Shown here: positions 42,170-50,524 of the stretch, in pieces
How the letters are laid out: the number at the start of each line of letters is the position of its first letter
How positions within the stretch are numbered: the stretch's first letter is position 1
Source: Zygosaccharomyces rouxii
Taxonomy: Eukaryota > Ascomycota > Saccharomycetes > Saccharomycetales > Saccharomycetaceae
Length of the DNA: 64,000 bases
Reading direction: 5' to 3'
NCBI RefSeq assembly: GCF_000026365.1
Contig: NC_012990.1
Span: 992,001-1,056,000, forward strand
Made by a program: the position numbers and the translations under genes
Notes under the pieces: generated by a model
Database searches by the model: none
Told to the model about the DNA's origin: nothing
The model's input: only the letters and a program-made list of their open reading frames with translations

Positions 42170-42889
42170 ATGAGCTTGCGTGCATTGACTTTGAAGGCTT
42201 CCGCTAGACCTATGGTAGGTCTAGCTGCTCGTAGATCTCCTGTTATGGGTCTACGTTACATGTCCACACCAACTCCAAATCCAGTAGAACCAAAGAATAA
42301 GGCAAATTCAATCATTGAAGCATTGCCAGGTAACAGTGCATTGTCCAAGACCGGTATTTTGGGTACCTCCGCTGCTGCAATCGTCTACGCTATCTCCAAC
42401 GAATTGTATGTGGTTAACGATGAAAGTATCTTGTTAGGTACTTTCTTGACATTTGCTGCTCTTTTCGCTAAATACTTGGCTCCTGGTTACAAGGATTGGG
42501 CTGATGCTAGAGTTAAAAAAGTGCAAGATATTTTGAATGCATCCAGAACTAAACACGTTGACGCTGTTAAGCAAAGAATTAACTCTGTGGGTGAATTGCA
42601 AAATGTTCAAGATATCACAAATGTTCTGTTCCAAGTTTCAAAGGAAACCGTTCAATTGGAAGCTCAAGCTTTTGAATTGAAACAAAAAGTTGAATTAGCT
42701 CGTGAAGCTAAATCTGTCTTAGACTCATGGGTTAGATATGAAGCCAGTGTTCGTCAATTGCAACAGAAACAATTGACCCAAAGCGTTATCTCTAAGGTCC
42801 AAGCAGAATTACAAAATCCAAAATTCCAAGACAGAGTCTTGCAACAATCCATCTCTGAGGTGGAACAATTGTTTGCCAAGTTGAAATAA
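42170..42889 (+). CDS. ATP4: F1Fo ATP synthase subunit b (subunit 4)
   Basis: The 239-residue protein is the peripheral-stalk b subunit of mitochondrial ATP synthase. Residues 1-35 are a basic presequence (MSLRALTLKASARPMVGLAARRS). Two membrane segments follow at about 62-78 and 88-104. The long helical part (about 110-239) is the stalk. S. cerevisiae Atp4 (YPL078C) is 244 residues. It lies between MSI1 (YBR195C) and AIM4 (YBR194W), a clear interleaving of the two duplicated tracks. Confidence 0.97.
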   Translation: MSLRALTLKASARPMVGLAARRSPVMGLRYMSTPTPNPVEPKNKANSIIEALPGNSALSKTGILGTSAAAIVYAISNELYVVNDESILLGTFLTFAALFAKYLAPGYKDWADARVKKVQDILNASRTKHVDAVKQRINSVGELQNVQDITNVLFQVSKETVQLEAQAFELKQKVELAREAKSVLDSWVRYEASVRQLQQKQLTQSVISKVQAELQNPKFQDRVLQQSISEVEQLFAKLK

Positions 42890-42976
42890 GGGGACGATTA
42901 ACCGCACATTGGGGCTCACAAGCAACATTTAACTTTTCATGAATTAGATATTCCATTACGTAGATTATAAAGAAAA

Positions 42977-43195
42977 TTATTCTCTTCCATTTTTATTCAT
43001 TCTTTTTTTTTCCTCTGGCAGATCAGCATTAATTCCTAGCATATGTCTTTGTAACGAACTTTGCTTTCTTGTAAATGTTGCGGGATTGTAGGCTACATTT
43101 TTGAATCCTGGTGGTGCTAAACCTTTGGGATTCCATTCAGGATCATAGAAAATACTCTTGGATCCAAGTTCCTCGTGATTGGGTTTCTCAGTCAT
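42977..43195 (-). CDS. AIM4: Aim4/Soy1-like protein, 72 residues
   Basis: The frame from the ATG at 43195 encodes 72 residues with the core SIFYDPEWNPKGLAPPGF and YNPATFTRKQ, which I recall from S. cerevisiae Aim4 (YBR194W, 123 residues). The gene lies between ATP4 and MED8, as expected, diverging from MED8 over 99 bp. Upstream codons in the same frame have no ATG, so the product is shorter than its relative at the N-terminus. Aim4 associates with nuclear-pore proteins in S. cerevisiae; its function is not well known. Confidence 0.8.
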   Translation of the reverse strand: MTEKPNHEELGSKSIFYDPEWNPKGLAPPGFKNVAYNPATFTRKQSSLQRHMLGINADLPEEKKRMNKNGRE

Positions 43196-43294
43196 CAATT
43201 GATCTTGTTGTATTTGAAGGTTTTTATGTGCAAGACAACTTAGACGATAACTAAACTGTATATATATAAGCGCACTACGAATAATAAAAGAGAC

Positions 43295-43948
43295 ATGGTT
43301 GATCCCAGTGATTCTTTGCAAGATGCTAAGCCCAATTTTGATGGTGTTCCAGCCCAAGCCGTTGATGCGGTCAGAATGAGGCTAGCTCAACTGACACATT
43401 CATTGAGAAGGATTAGAGATGAGCTCTCGAGAGCAGAATTACCACAATGGTACACTTTACAATCACAATTAAACGTTACTCTATCACAAATAATGTCAGT
43501 AACGTCCACTCTGCAGCATTTCCAAGGATTACTGGACTCTACAATGGTCTATCCTTTGCCTAACTTCCCCACGACGTCCCATGAAGGTCTGTTAACGACA
43601 CTGTTGAGAAAGAAGAATATTCCCGAAGTGGAGGAGCTGATGAGTACCGCCAAGGATATGTCAGATTTAGATTTAAATACAATGGAACATCGTGAACTGG
43701 AAAGGTCGTTACAAAATGATAGAGATATTTCCACATGGTGCTTACAGACGCTTGTCGGTGAATACAGGAAACATGATTTCAAGAGTTTTAGAGAAGATGG
43801 TGATGCTATGAATATCACCTTATCGAATCATAAGAAGCCCTCGAAGCCATTTCAAATTGAAGATGTTTTAAGATACACTTACAGAGGTGAAAATGCAAAT
43901 AAGGAAACGAATAACCAAGGAACTGAAGAGGTTACTGTTATCAATTGA
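43295..43948 (+). CDS. MED8: Mediator head-module subunit Med8
   Basis: The 217-residue subunit of the RNA polymerase II Mediator head module pairs with Med18/Med20 through its C-terminal helix. S. cerevisiae Med8 (YBR193C) is 223 residues. The N-terminal helical region (VDAVRMRLAQLTHSLRRI, residues 25-42) and the YPLPNFPTTSHEGLLTTLLRKK block (about 86-107) are the family pattern. The acidic end region (about 150-217) is more variable. TATATATAAG lies about 30 bp upstream of the start. Confidence 0.94.
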   Translation: MVDPSDSLQDAKPNFDGVPAQAVDAVRMRLAQLTHSLRRIRDELSRAELPQWYTLQSQLNVTLSQIMSVTSTLQHFQGLLDSTMVYPLPNFPTTSHEGLLTTLLRKKNIPEVEELMSTAKDMSDLDLNTMEHRELERSLQNDRDISTWCLQTLVGEYRKHDFKSFREDGDAMNITLSNHKKPSKPFQIEDVLRYTYRGENANKETNNQGTEEVTVIN

Positions 43949-44034
43949 GAGATAATTTTAAAAATCAAGCGTTATTATTGTTCTATTAGTACTGATATTG
44001 TTATTATTTACATGACGATAAGATATTTATGTCG

Positions 44035-45195
44035 TTACGATAGGAGTTTTATGACGATTTCCCATGTACCGAACATAATAATACTGTTTGGCACAGTTCT
44101 CATCAAATGCGGTGTCAGTCCACTGTACATGGAGATAAAACCTTCCTCCTTAATGATCACTTTGAAGGATTGGATCAAACCGGTGTATTTAGGTTTACCG
44201 TTTTCCAATGGCGCTTGTCTAAGTCTTGTCCTTACCACTTCGTGTGGATAAGTGACTATGCTTGCTACTAATTTAGCTAAACCAGCACTACCGGATCTTT
44301 GACACCATTCTTTGATCTTTTCAGACACACTCTTGTGCCTTTCGTCATGACCAAACTTTTCAATTGATCTTTCCTTTATCACACGCTTCATCTGTTCGTA
44401 CAAGATCCATTGTAAAATACTTTCAACAGATCCCAGATATGAGGCACTTAGACCCTTGTACATACCACGGACACCTTCATTCTTCATAATACTTTTAATA
44501 CAATCCCATGAGTTTTTATATTGTTTGGTCTTCCCAGCCTTATCCAGTTGTAATCTGGTTTTGATCATCCAAATTGGATTTGTAGCTGTTGATGTTGCCC
44601 AACCTGCTGTTGCACCTGCCATAAGGTGAATCCAAGCGGCCTCTTGACCATCGTTGAAATATCTTGAGTAAATATCCTTTGTAGTACCATAGGTGAAAAA
44701 ATTGATACTTCTTGCTGGAATGACACCAATTAAATTAGGTCCTAGCCCTTTAAATAAACTTGTAAAACCTTCCTGCTTGTAAACACTTCCTAAAATTCCG
44801 AATGTTTCCTTAAAATGCACGCCTGCCTGTGCCATATAATTTAGAACCCTCTGAGTTGGTGTACCTGTTTTGTAAATAGCCTTGGACTTATAAATATTTT
44901 GATAGACATCACTTTGCAATCTTGTTTTAACCAAATCAAAGGGACAGGTTACCACTGAACCTGCCATACCACCAATACCACCTGCAACAAAGTGTACCCA
45001 TGGTTTGACTGGCGGCGGTTGTTGTTGCAATTGTCTGTTATTTACTTTTACCGCTGGATCTTCTATCTCCGGTGGGACAGCATCTTTAAAATTGGAACCT
45101 TTCTCATCACTCGCCAGATATGGCGAAGCTTCAATGGCTTCCTTTTCTAATCTTTTGGCATTTTCCTCCCAATCTTGAAACGATTTCTTGGGCAT
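44035..45195 (-). CDS. RIM2: Mitochondrial pyrimidine nucleotide carrier Rim2
   Basis: The 386-residue mitochondrial carrier exchanges pyrimidine (deoxy)nucleoside triphosphates across the inner membrane, supplying mtDNA and RNA synthesis. All three carrier signatures are present: PFDLVKTRLQ, NPIWMIKTRLQ and YPHEVVRTRLRQ. The Trp in NPIW is characteristic of the pyrimidine-carrier branch. S. cerevisiae Rim2 (YBR192W) is 377 residues. An N-terminal cytosolic extension of about 65 residues precedes the first repeat. It converges with MED8 and is followed upstream by RPL21. Confidence 0.96.
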   Translation of the reverse strand: MPKKSFQDWEENAKRLEKEAIEASPYLASDEKGSNFKDAVPPEIEDPAVKVNNRQLQQQPPPVKPWVHFVAGGIGGMAGSVVTCPFDLVKTRLQSDVYQNIYKSKAIYKTGTPTQRVLNYMAQAGVHFKETFGILGSVYKQEGFTSLFKGLGPNLIGVIPARSINFFTYGTTKDIYSRYFNDGQEAAWIHLMAGATAGWATSTATNPIWMIKTRLQLDKAGKTKQYKNSWDCIKSIMKNEGVRGMYKGLSASYLGSVESILQWILYEQMKRVIKERSIEKFGHDERHKSVSEKIKEWCQRSGSAGLAKLVASIVTYPHEVVRTRLRQAPLENGKPKYTGLIQSFKVIIKEEGFISMYSGLTPHLMRTVPNSIIMFGTWEIVIKLLS

Positions 45196-45583
45196 TTTTT
45201 GAAATTTTATATCATAAATACAGGATTACTTCAATACAAGGGCTAGTTTCAGAAGCCAAAACAATTCCGGTAAATCAGTTGAACACTATTGATACGTTAA
45301 ATTCGACTCTGAAGAATTCAACAACCTCTATTTCCCAAGATTCCCTTGATTTCTCTTGTTTTCATCGTCACCTATATGAGCTCGAATTTTTTTCAAAGGT
45401 GAAATTTTTTTGAACTCATCTCATCTCATCTCATCGCACCATCACATGGATAAGATCATCACCAGTAGTAACAGAACCAGCAACACTAGTTAGTAGTTTA
45501 TGATATTGAGGCCAAACGATATATGTGTACAATTGATTAAACACAATTAGATATGAAGATATAGACAGTACCGTACCCTTAGC
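45196..45583. other. RIM2 promoter / RPL21 3' region
   Basis: About 390 bp. It holds a PAC element with a nearby RRPE-like word (separate entry). Otherwise AT-rich with no gene. Confidence 0.55.
45400..45437 (-). promoter_or_regulatory. PAC element with adjacent RRPE-like motif upstream of RIM2
   Basis: On the minus strand, GCGATGAGATGAGAT (45423-45437) fits the PAC consensus GCGATGAGMTGARAW. A TGAAATTTTTT word (45400-45410, + strand) is close to RRPE (TGAAAATTTTT). This pair marks ribosome-biogenesis and nucleotide-metabolism genes in yeasts. It is about 205-240 bp before the RIM2 start. Confidence 0.6.
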
Positions 45584-46166
45584 TTAAATGTAAGTTTCGT
45601 ATGGAACTGGAGCCAAAGTTTGTGGAACGTTACCCTCAGTAGAGATGACGTGAGCTGGTCTTGGGCCAGCTGGTTGTCTCTTCAATTGGACAGCGGTACC
45701 AGAAGCCTTAGCGGCAGCACGCTTAGCAGCGTTGTCCTTAACTCTTTGCAAAAATTCTTGTCTGCACTTGGAGTGTTTGATGTGTTCAATTCTGACATTA
45801 ACTCTCTTTTGAATGCATCTACCACCAACGACCTTGTTGATCATCACACCAACAGCGGACTTGGTAACGTTGAAGATGACACCGGTCTTACCTTGGTAGA
45901 CCTTGTGAGGCATACCCTTTTGGATAGCACCATTGGCCTTGATATCGACAATGTCACCAACCTTGTAGACCTTCAGATAGGCAGACAATGGCAGAGCACC
46001 ATGTCTTCTGAAGTCACGTTGGAACATGTAACGAGTACGAGATCTGTAACCGTGTCTATTTCATATTTGTTAGTATTACCATTCAAAACACTTGGAAACG
46101 ATTCCCACCAATGATCACTATCATCAATATTTCTAATAATCCATTTAGAACATACGCTTTACCCAT
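45584..46166 (-). CDS. RPL21: 60S ribosomal protein L21 (eL21), one intron
   Basis: Exon 1 is 46156-46166 (ATG GGT AAA GC) and exon 2 is 45584-46055, giving 160 residues as in S. cerevisiae Rpl21a/b. The splice makes codon 4 GCA (Ala) where S. cerevisiae has Ser, then [15 protein letters not shown]. The body shows [12 protein letters not shown] and the end [16 protein letters not shown]. It corresponds to YBR191W/YPL079W. Starting at the internal Met (MFQRDF) would lose 13 residues. Codon bias is strong. Confidence 0.96.
46056..46155 (-). other. RPL21 intron
   Basis: A 100-bp intron on the minus strand with donor GTATGT (46150-46155), branch point TACTAAC (46069-46075) and acceptor TAG at 46056-46058. 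It lies after 11 coding bases. Confidence 0.95.
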
Positions 46167-46913
46167 TTTTGCTTGTCGTCCTTGGGTTCCCTAGCCAGAA
46201 GAGTTAGCTTGGAAGATTGTTCAAAATTTGACTACACCTTTGGAGCAATAGCCAGTTCTCTGCACTAGTGACTGAAACTTTCCGGTCAATCCCTCAGAGT
46301 CAGCGAGATGCGATGCGTGGCAGAGAGTCGGTAGCGTTAGGCAGAGCGTCGGCCTGCGAGGAGAGTCTCTACTGCCCTAGGTGGAAGGTCTTCCCAGCGA
46401 GGCAGCACGTCCAGTGGGAGGGCACCGTCCCAGAGGCTCCGCCGAGTGTCGCCTCGTGGTTCCTTCCAGCTGGTAAAGCGACCTGTTCGCGTTGCGGGAC
46501 CGACGCACAAAACTTTTCAAATTGAAAAAAGTAAAATTAAACAGAATGTATGGGTGTACAGAATGTAAAACAGTCATTTGTTTGAAGTCTATCCCTCATC
46601 GGTTCTTTTCTTCTCCGCTGATTGACACATTTTATGCATAGAATTGTAAACATCAATAGCCTTCCATTATTCCCCTATCAATATACTATTATAGAGTGCG
46701 TACAAAGATAGTAAATTGCATAGAAACATTGTTACATCCGCTGCAGAGCTTGAAATAACAGATACAAAAATCATTTCAAACTCTAAATATACATAGCTTA
46801 TACAGCGACCAGCGTCAGTAATTACATTTCTAAGCTTAGCAGAAAATGGTGTATAACTGAAAATAGTAGAAAACAAAAACAAAAAGGTATAACTATAGTT
46901 ACAAGCGATCTGT
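46167..46913. other. RPL21 promoter and RPS9 3' region
   Basis: About 750 bp. The block 46285-46510 is much more GC-rich than its surroundings and carries TAGGCAGA (46338-46345), the IFHL word read toward RPL21. The region next to RPS9 is AT-rich. A + strand frame through the GC block has no family resemblance and is not called. Confidence 0.5.
46338..46345 (-). promoter_or_regulatory. IFHL motif upstream of RPL21
   Basis: TCTGCCTA on the minus strand, about 170-180 bp upstream of the RPL21 start. The same 8-mer occurs twice upstream of RPL26 in this window, which raises confidence that it is a shared ribosomal-protein promoter element. Confidence 0.55.
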
Positions 46914-47792
46914 TTATTCTTCTTCTTCTTCGTTTTCTTCACCACCTTCTTCACCACCACCGCTTTCAGCCTTTCTAGCGGCGTTTCTTCTGGCGACTCT
47001 ACCTGGTCTACCACCACCGAATGGAGAGGATGGAGCGAAATCGATGTGCTTTTCAGAGTCCAATCTAACAACGAAAGATGGGACGTTAACGATTTGCTTA
47101 CCGACGGCAATGTGTCTTTGGGTGATCAAAACTCTAGCGTGGTGGATGGACTTAGCCAAACCCAACTTGTAAACTTGAGTTTGCAATCTTCTTTCCAAGA
47201 AATCTTCTGGTTTCAAGGCCAAGACATAATCGAGCTTCTTTTTGTCTTCAGACAAGACACCCACTCTGACCAATCTTCTGATCAAGGCATTACCTTCGAA
47301 TAATCTCTTTTGGTCTTTTTCGTCCTTGGTCAACAATTCTCTGGCAGCACGACGAATCTTAGACAATTGGAAAGTAATTCTGTAAATTTCTCTCTTGTTT
47401 CTCAAACCATATTCACCGGCAATTTTCAATTCGGCGTCCAAACGAGAAGACTCGAATGGTCTCTTTGGAGTAGAGTAGGTCTTAGAGTAGGTTCTTGGGG
47501 CTCCTAAAGTACTACGTTAGTTAACATATTCAATTGTTTTACGAGGTTCAAGAGGTGCACACATAAACACTAGAGAATCAAATCAACATGCTATTAGCAC
47601 AAGACATCATGATAACCATTAAAGTAACAGTATCACAATTACTGGACAATTTCGTTTGAAGTGTCGGGTTTTCAAACGAAATCTTTTTGTGTCCAGTTTC
47701 TTGCTTTAATTGTTGATTCTCTAACATTTATGAGGACCCGAACCTCTAAGACCATAAATGGTCTTGATTCATATTTGTAACGTACTTGGCAT
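46914..47792 (-). CDS. RPS9: 40S ribosomal protein S9 (uS4), one intron
   Basis: Exon 1 is 47786-47792 (ATGCCAA) and exon 2 is 46914-47503, giving 198 residues (S. cerevisiae Rps9a/b 197/195). The joined start reads [18 protein letters not shown]. The S4 RNA-binding domain is at about 107-170 ([24 protein letters not shown] is its core). The tail is acidic ([14 protein letters not shown]). A frame starting inside exon 2 would miss 22 residues. It corresponds to YBR189W/YPL081W and follows RPL21, as in both S. cerevisiae copies. Confidence 0.96.
47504..47785 (-). other. RPS9 intron with two hairpins
   Basis: A 282-bp intron on the minus strand with non-standard donor GTACGT (47780-47785), probable branch point AACTAAC (47516-47522) and acceptor TAG (47504-47506). 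It contains a perfect 12-bp inverted repeat with 10-nt loop (47649-47660 with 47671-47682) and a second stem AAGACC/GGTCTT (47748-47765) near the donor. S. cerevisiae RPS9 introns are known to be structured and to mediate autoregulated splicing. Confidence 0.85.
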
Positions 47793-48165
47793 TGTTACCT
47801 AATCGATGATTTCCTGGCGTCTCTGATCTGTGTGATAATTTTCAGTGAGATGAGTATGTCAGTTGAACTTTATAGACATGAATTGGATTCACTTGCGTCG
47901 GTGCGTCGGTGAGTGCGACCTGAAATTTTTCAAATTTTTCAGAAGAAAAAACATCCATATTCGAAGAAAAAATACATGGTGTGCGGATGTTTATATCGTT
48001 TTTCGTTTAGAGCGGTGTACAGATGTAAGAAACAGTCATTAAAATATGTCGTCTTTAATTCTTATATTGTCACCTCTACAATCTTTAAATACGTTACGAA
48101 AATAATATTAATGATGATGATGATTATTATGATATACATAAACCGATGCCCACAACTATCCCAGA
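47793..48165. other. RPS9 promoter / LYS20 3' region
   Basis: About 370 bp. GCGTCGGT occurs twice in tandem at about 47896-47911. No TCTGCCTA motif is seen here. No gene. Confidence 0.5.
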
Positions 48166-49347
48166 TTACAATTCTGCATGGAATTGTTTAATGACGGAGT
48201 CCACATCATCAATACCTAGTGGCCTAATGTCACCCATTTGTTTAATCTTGAGTGTAAGTTCTTTAATTTGGTCATCGTTTAGAGGTAAATTCAGTTGTTC
48301 CACTCTTGATTTAATTGCATTCCAACCGGTCAATTTACTAGCAAAATGAATGTATCTCGAAATACCGAAATCTTCAGGGTTTAAGATTTCATAAGTCGAT
48401 GGGTTTGCCAAAATGGCCTTTGCATGAATACCTGCCTTGTGGGTAAATGCACAGAAACCTGTGACAGGGTTGTTGAAAGGTAGATTGACTTCGACTGCTT
48501 CAGCGACTAAATTTTCAATATCACGTAGTTTCTTCAAATTGTATTTTGACTTGACATAATCTGGTGCGGATACAATCATACGAGCCATGAAACCACCAAG
48601 TGGCACAATACCATTTCTTTCACCAATACCAAGAACACATGTATCAATTAGTCTAGCACCTGCTTCTAAAGCTGAGTATGCGTTACCAATTGCACAACCG
48701 GTATCATCGTGGAAATGACATTCAATATCACATGAAACCACATTTTTCAAGGATCTAACCAATTCGTAAACTTGTCTTGGGTTCGCACAACCAACAGTAT
48801 CTGCAATACCAACTCTGTTGACACCAATTTGATCCACAGTTTTGTAGATATTCAGCAAATCAACAATATCTGATCTAAAAGAATCCTCGGATGAAAATCT
48901 AATTTCTAGACCTTTGGATTTAACGAATTCAATAACGTCTACTGCTGTTTTAGCGATATAGTTCATATCTTTACCATGAGAATATTGTCTTAAGAATTTT
49001 GAAGTACCGATAACCACATCGACACCATCGACACCAGTTTCTACCGCAACTTTAGCATCATCCATGTGACAACGAATGTGGGTTAAAATTTTAGATTTTA
49101 AACCTAATTTACAAATTGCTTCACAATCTTTTCTAGATTGTTCAGATGCGACTGGCGAAGTCAATTCAATGTAGTCAGCACCAAATTCATCAAGTGCCTT
49201 TGCGATTTCAATCTTTTTTTCTGTGTCAAAAAATGCATTGGCAAATTGTTCACCTTCACGTAATGTAGATTCAATAATTTTGAAATCTCTAACGTTAGAA
49301 ACTAGATCAGAAGCATTTGGAGCATATGGGTTTGATGACACTGACAT
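48166..49347 (-). CDS. LYS20: Homocitrate synthase (Lys20/Lys21)
   Basis: The 393-residue enzyme condenses acetyl-CoA and 2-oxoglutarate to homocitrate, the first and feedback-controlled step of lysine synthesis by the aminoadipate pathway. The DRE-TIM motif is [20 protein letters not shown], with [18 protein letters not shown] and GITP-like [12 protein letters not shown]. It is about 85% like Lys20 by eye. It ends at [14 protein letters not shown], so the basic C-terminal tail of S. cerevisiae Lys20 (428 residues), which follows that point, is absent. The gene is not at this place in S. cerevisiae (YDL182W/YDL131W). A Gcn4 site lies upstream. Confidence 0.96.
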   Translation of the reverse strand: MSVSSNPYAPNASDLVSNVRDFKIIESTLREGEQFANAFFDTEKKIEIAKALDEFGADYIELTSPVASEQSRKDCEAICKLGLKSKILTHIRCHMDDAKVAVETGVDGVDVVIGTSKFLRQYSHGKDMNYIAKTAVDVIEFVKSKGLEIRFSSEDSFRSDIVDLLNIYKTVDQIGVNRVGIADTVGCANPRQVYELVRSLKNVVSCDIECHFHDDTGCAIGNAYSALEAGARLIDTCVLGIGERNGIVPLGGFMARMIVSAPDYVKSKYNLKKLRDIENLVAEAVEVNLPFNNPVTGFCAFTHKAGIHAKAILANPSTYEILNPEDFGISRYIHFASKLTGWNAIKSRVEQLNLPLNDDQIKELTLKIKQMGDIRPLGIDDVDSVIKQFHAEL

Positions 49348-50524
49348 CTTGGATTAAATTTCCTGTAGTATAGGTAACTTTCGAATCAAAAGATAGCTGA
49401 CTAACTGTGAGAAGCTTTATACCACCAGGATCAGATAACTTGAAGATTAATACCAAGACTATGAGCACCACAGCTATATTAACCCTATATACTTTTTTTT
49501 TTCAATTGAATTTTTCAACCATTCAATTGAGTCACTATATGATGATGAAAAAAATACCTGTGGAAATTGCTTCATGAGTAATCCCGGAGAGAGTAAAAAA
49601 GGGAAAAAAATGGATGACTGTCCGGGACTAACCATGTCGTGTCCAGGATGTAGGAAATAAAAATAATATTATTATAAACACCACTAGAGGGGCTCGAACA
49701 CGCAATCGAAAAATCGAAATACGTAGAATTCAACATGTGATATTCACGTGCATCAGAACGGTCGCAAATAGAACGGCGTAAGCAGAGAATCACTAGCTAA
49801 AGCTAAAGAAAGAACAAGATCGCGATTGCCTCTCATGTGCTTCCCCAAAGAAGCCGTTTTACACCTCGAGGTTTGAAGTCATCTATTCTGTCTAACATAC
49901 ATACCCAAAGAAAAGAGGGAAAAAAAGCGGGACGCACTTCAATTACCAGTCAAAGAAAAAAATTTTCACTACGAGCAGGAGGAATAAGGTATTGCATAGG
50001 ACAGTAGAATACAGAAGATGTATTATAGCATAGTAAAGAGATAAGATCTTACGGTGTTCTTACATGTAGACAGCTTTGCAATACTGCTTCGGTGTATATC
50101 ATTTCTATTCCACCTCCATATGTATCTCTACTCGTATCGCAAGTAAAAAAAGGAGAGGAGAGTGAAAAATCTACCTGTTACCCTCCTTTTCATTATTTTT
50201 TTTCTTTCTCCTTTCGACATTTTATTTTTTTCAACATCTCATATAAAAGCATCTGTTTTTGTACAATCCCGTGGGAGGGCACATTTTGGGGGCGAATGTG
50301 AGAATATAAGAACCGGGTAACCGACGCGCCTAGAGGGTTTACGGAAAAAGAAACGGAGAGTATAAATACAAGATAGAGGAAGTAACGATATAAGAGCGAA
50401 GATAATACCTGGGCGGTTAAATTCTTTTCCATTACATACACTATTAAGATAGGGAAAGAACAAAAGAAGAATAACAAAAAAAAAATTATTAGGAACATAC
50501 TATAATTAAAAATTTCGATTCGAC
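49348..50524. other. LYS20-MOT1 divergent intergenic region
   Basis: About 1.18 kb, the longest gap in the window. It holds a Gcn4 site (49528-49534), T/A tracts, and a tRNA T-arm-like word near 49684-49700 that does not fold into a tRNA. A polyadenine/T-rich MOT1 leader lies from 50150 on. No gene or known ncRNA is recognised. Confidence 0.5.
49528..49534. promoter_or_regulatory. Gcn4 site upstream of LYS20
   Basis: TGAGTCA, the complement of the Gcn4 consensus TGACTCA, lies 181 bp before the LYS20 start. General amino-acid control of lysine genes makes this expected. I looked for, and did not find, a perfect Lys14 site (TCCRNYGGA). Confidence 0.6.

Noticed and set aside
46268..46525. 85-codon frame through the GC-rich block upstream of RPL21
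   Set aside because: No family resemblance and the block carries a ribosomal-protein promoter motif; more likely regulatory DNA.
49680..49705. T-arm-like word (GTTCGAGCCCC on the minus strand) suggesting a tRNA
   Set aside because: The T stem does not pair, and no D arm, anticodon arm or acceptor can be built around it; at most a degenerate tRNA fragment.
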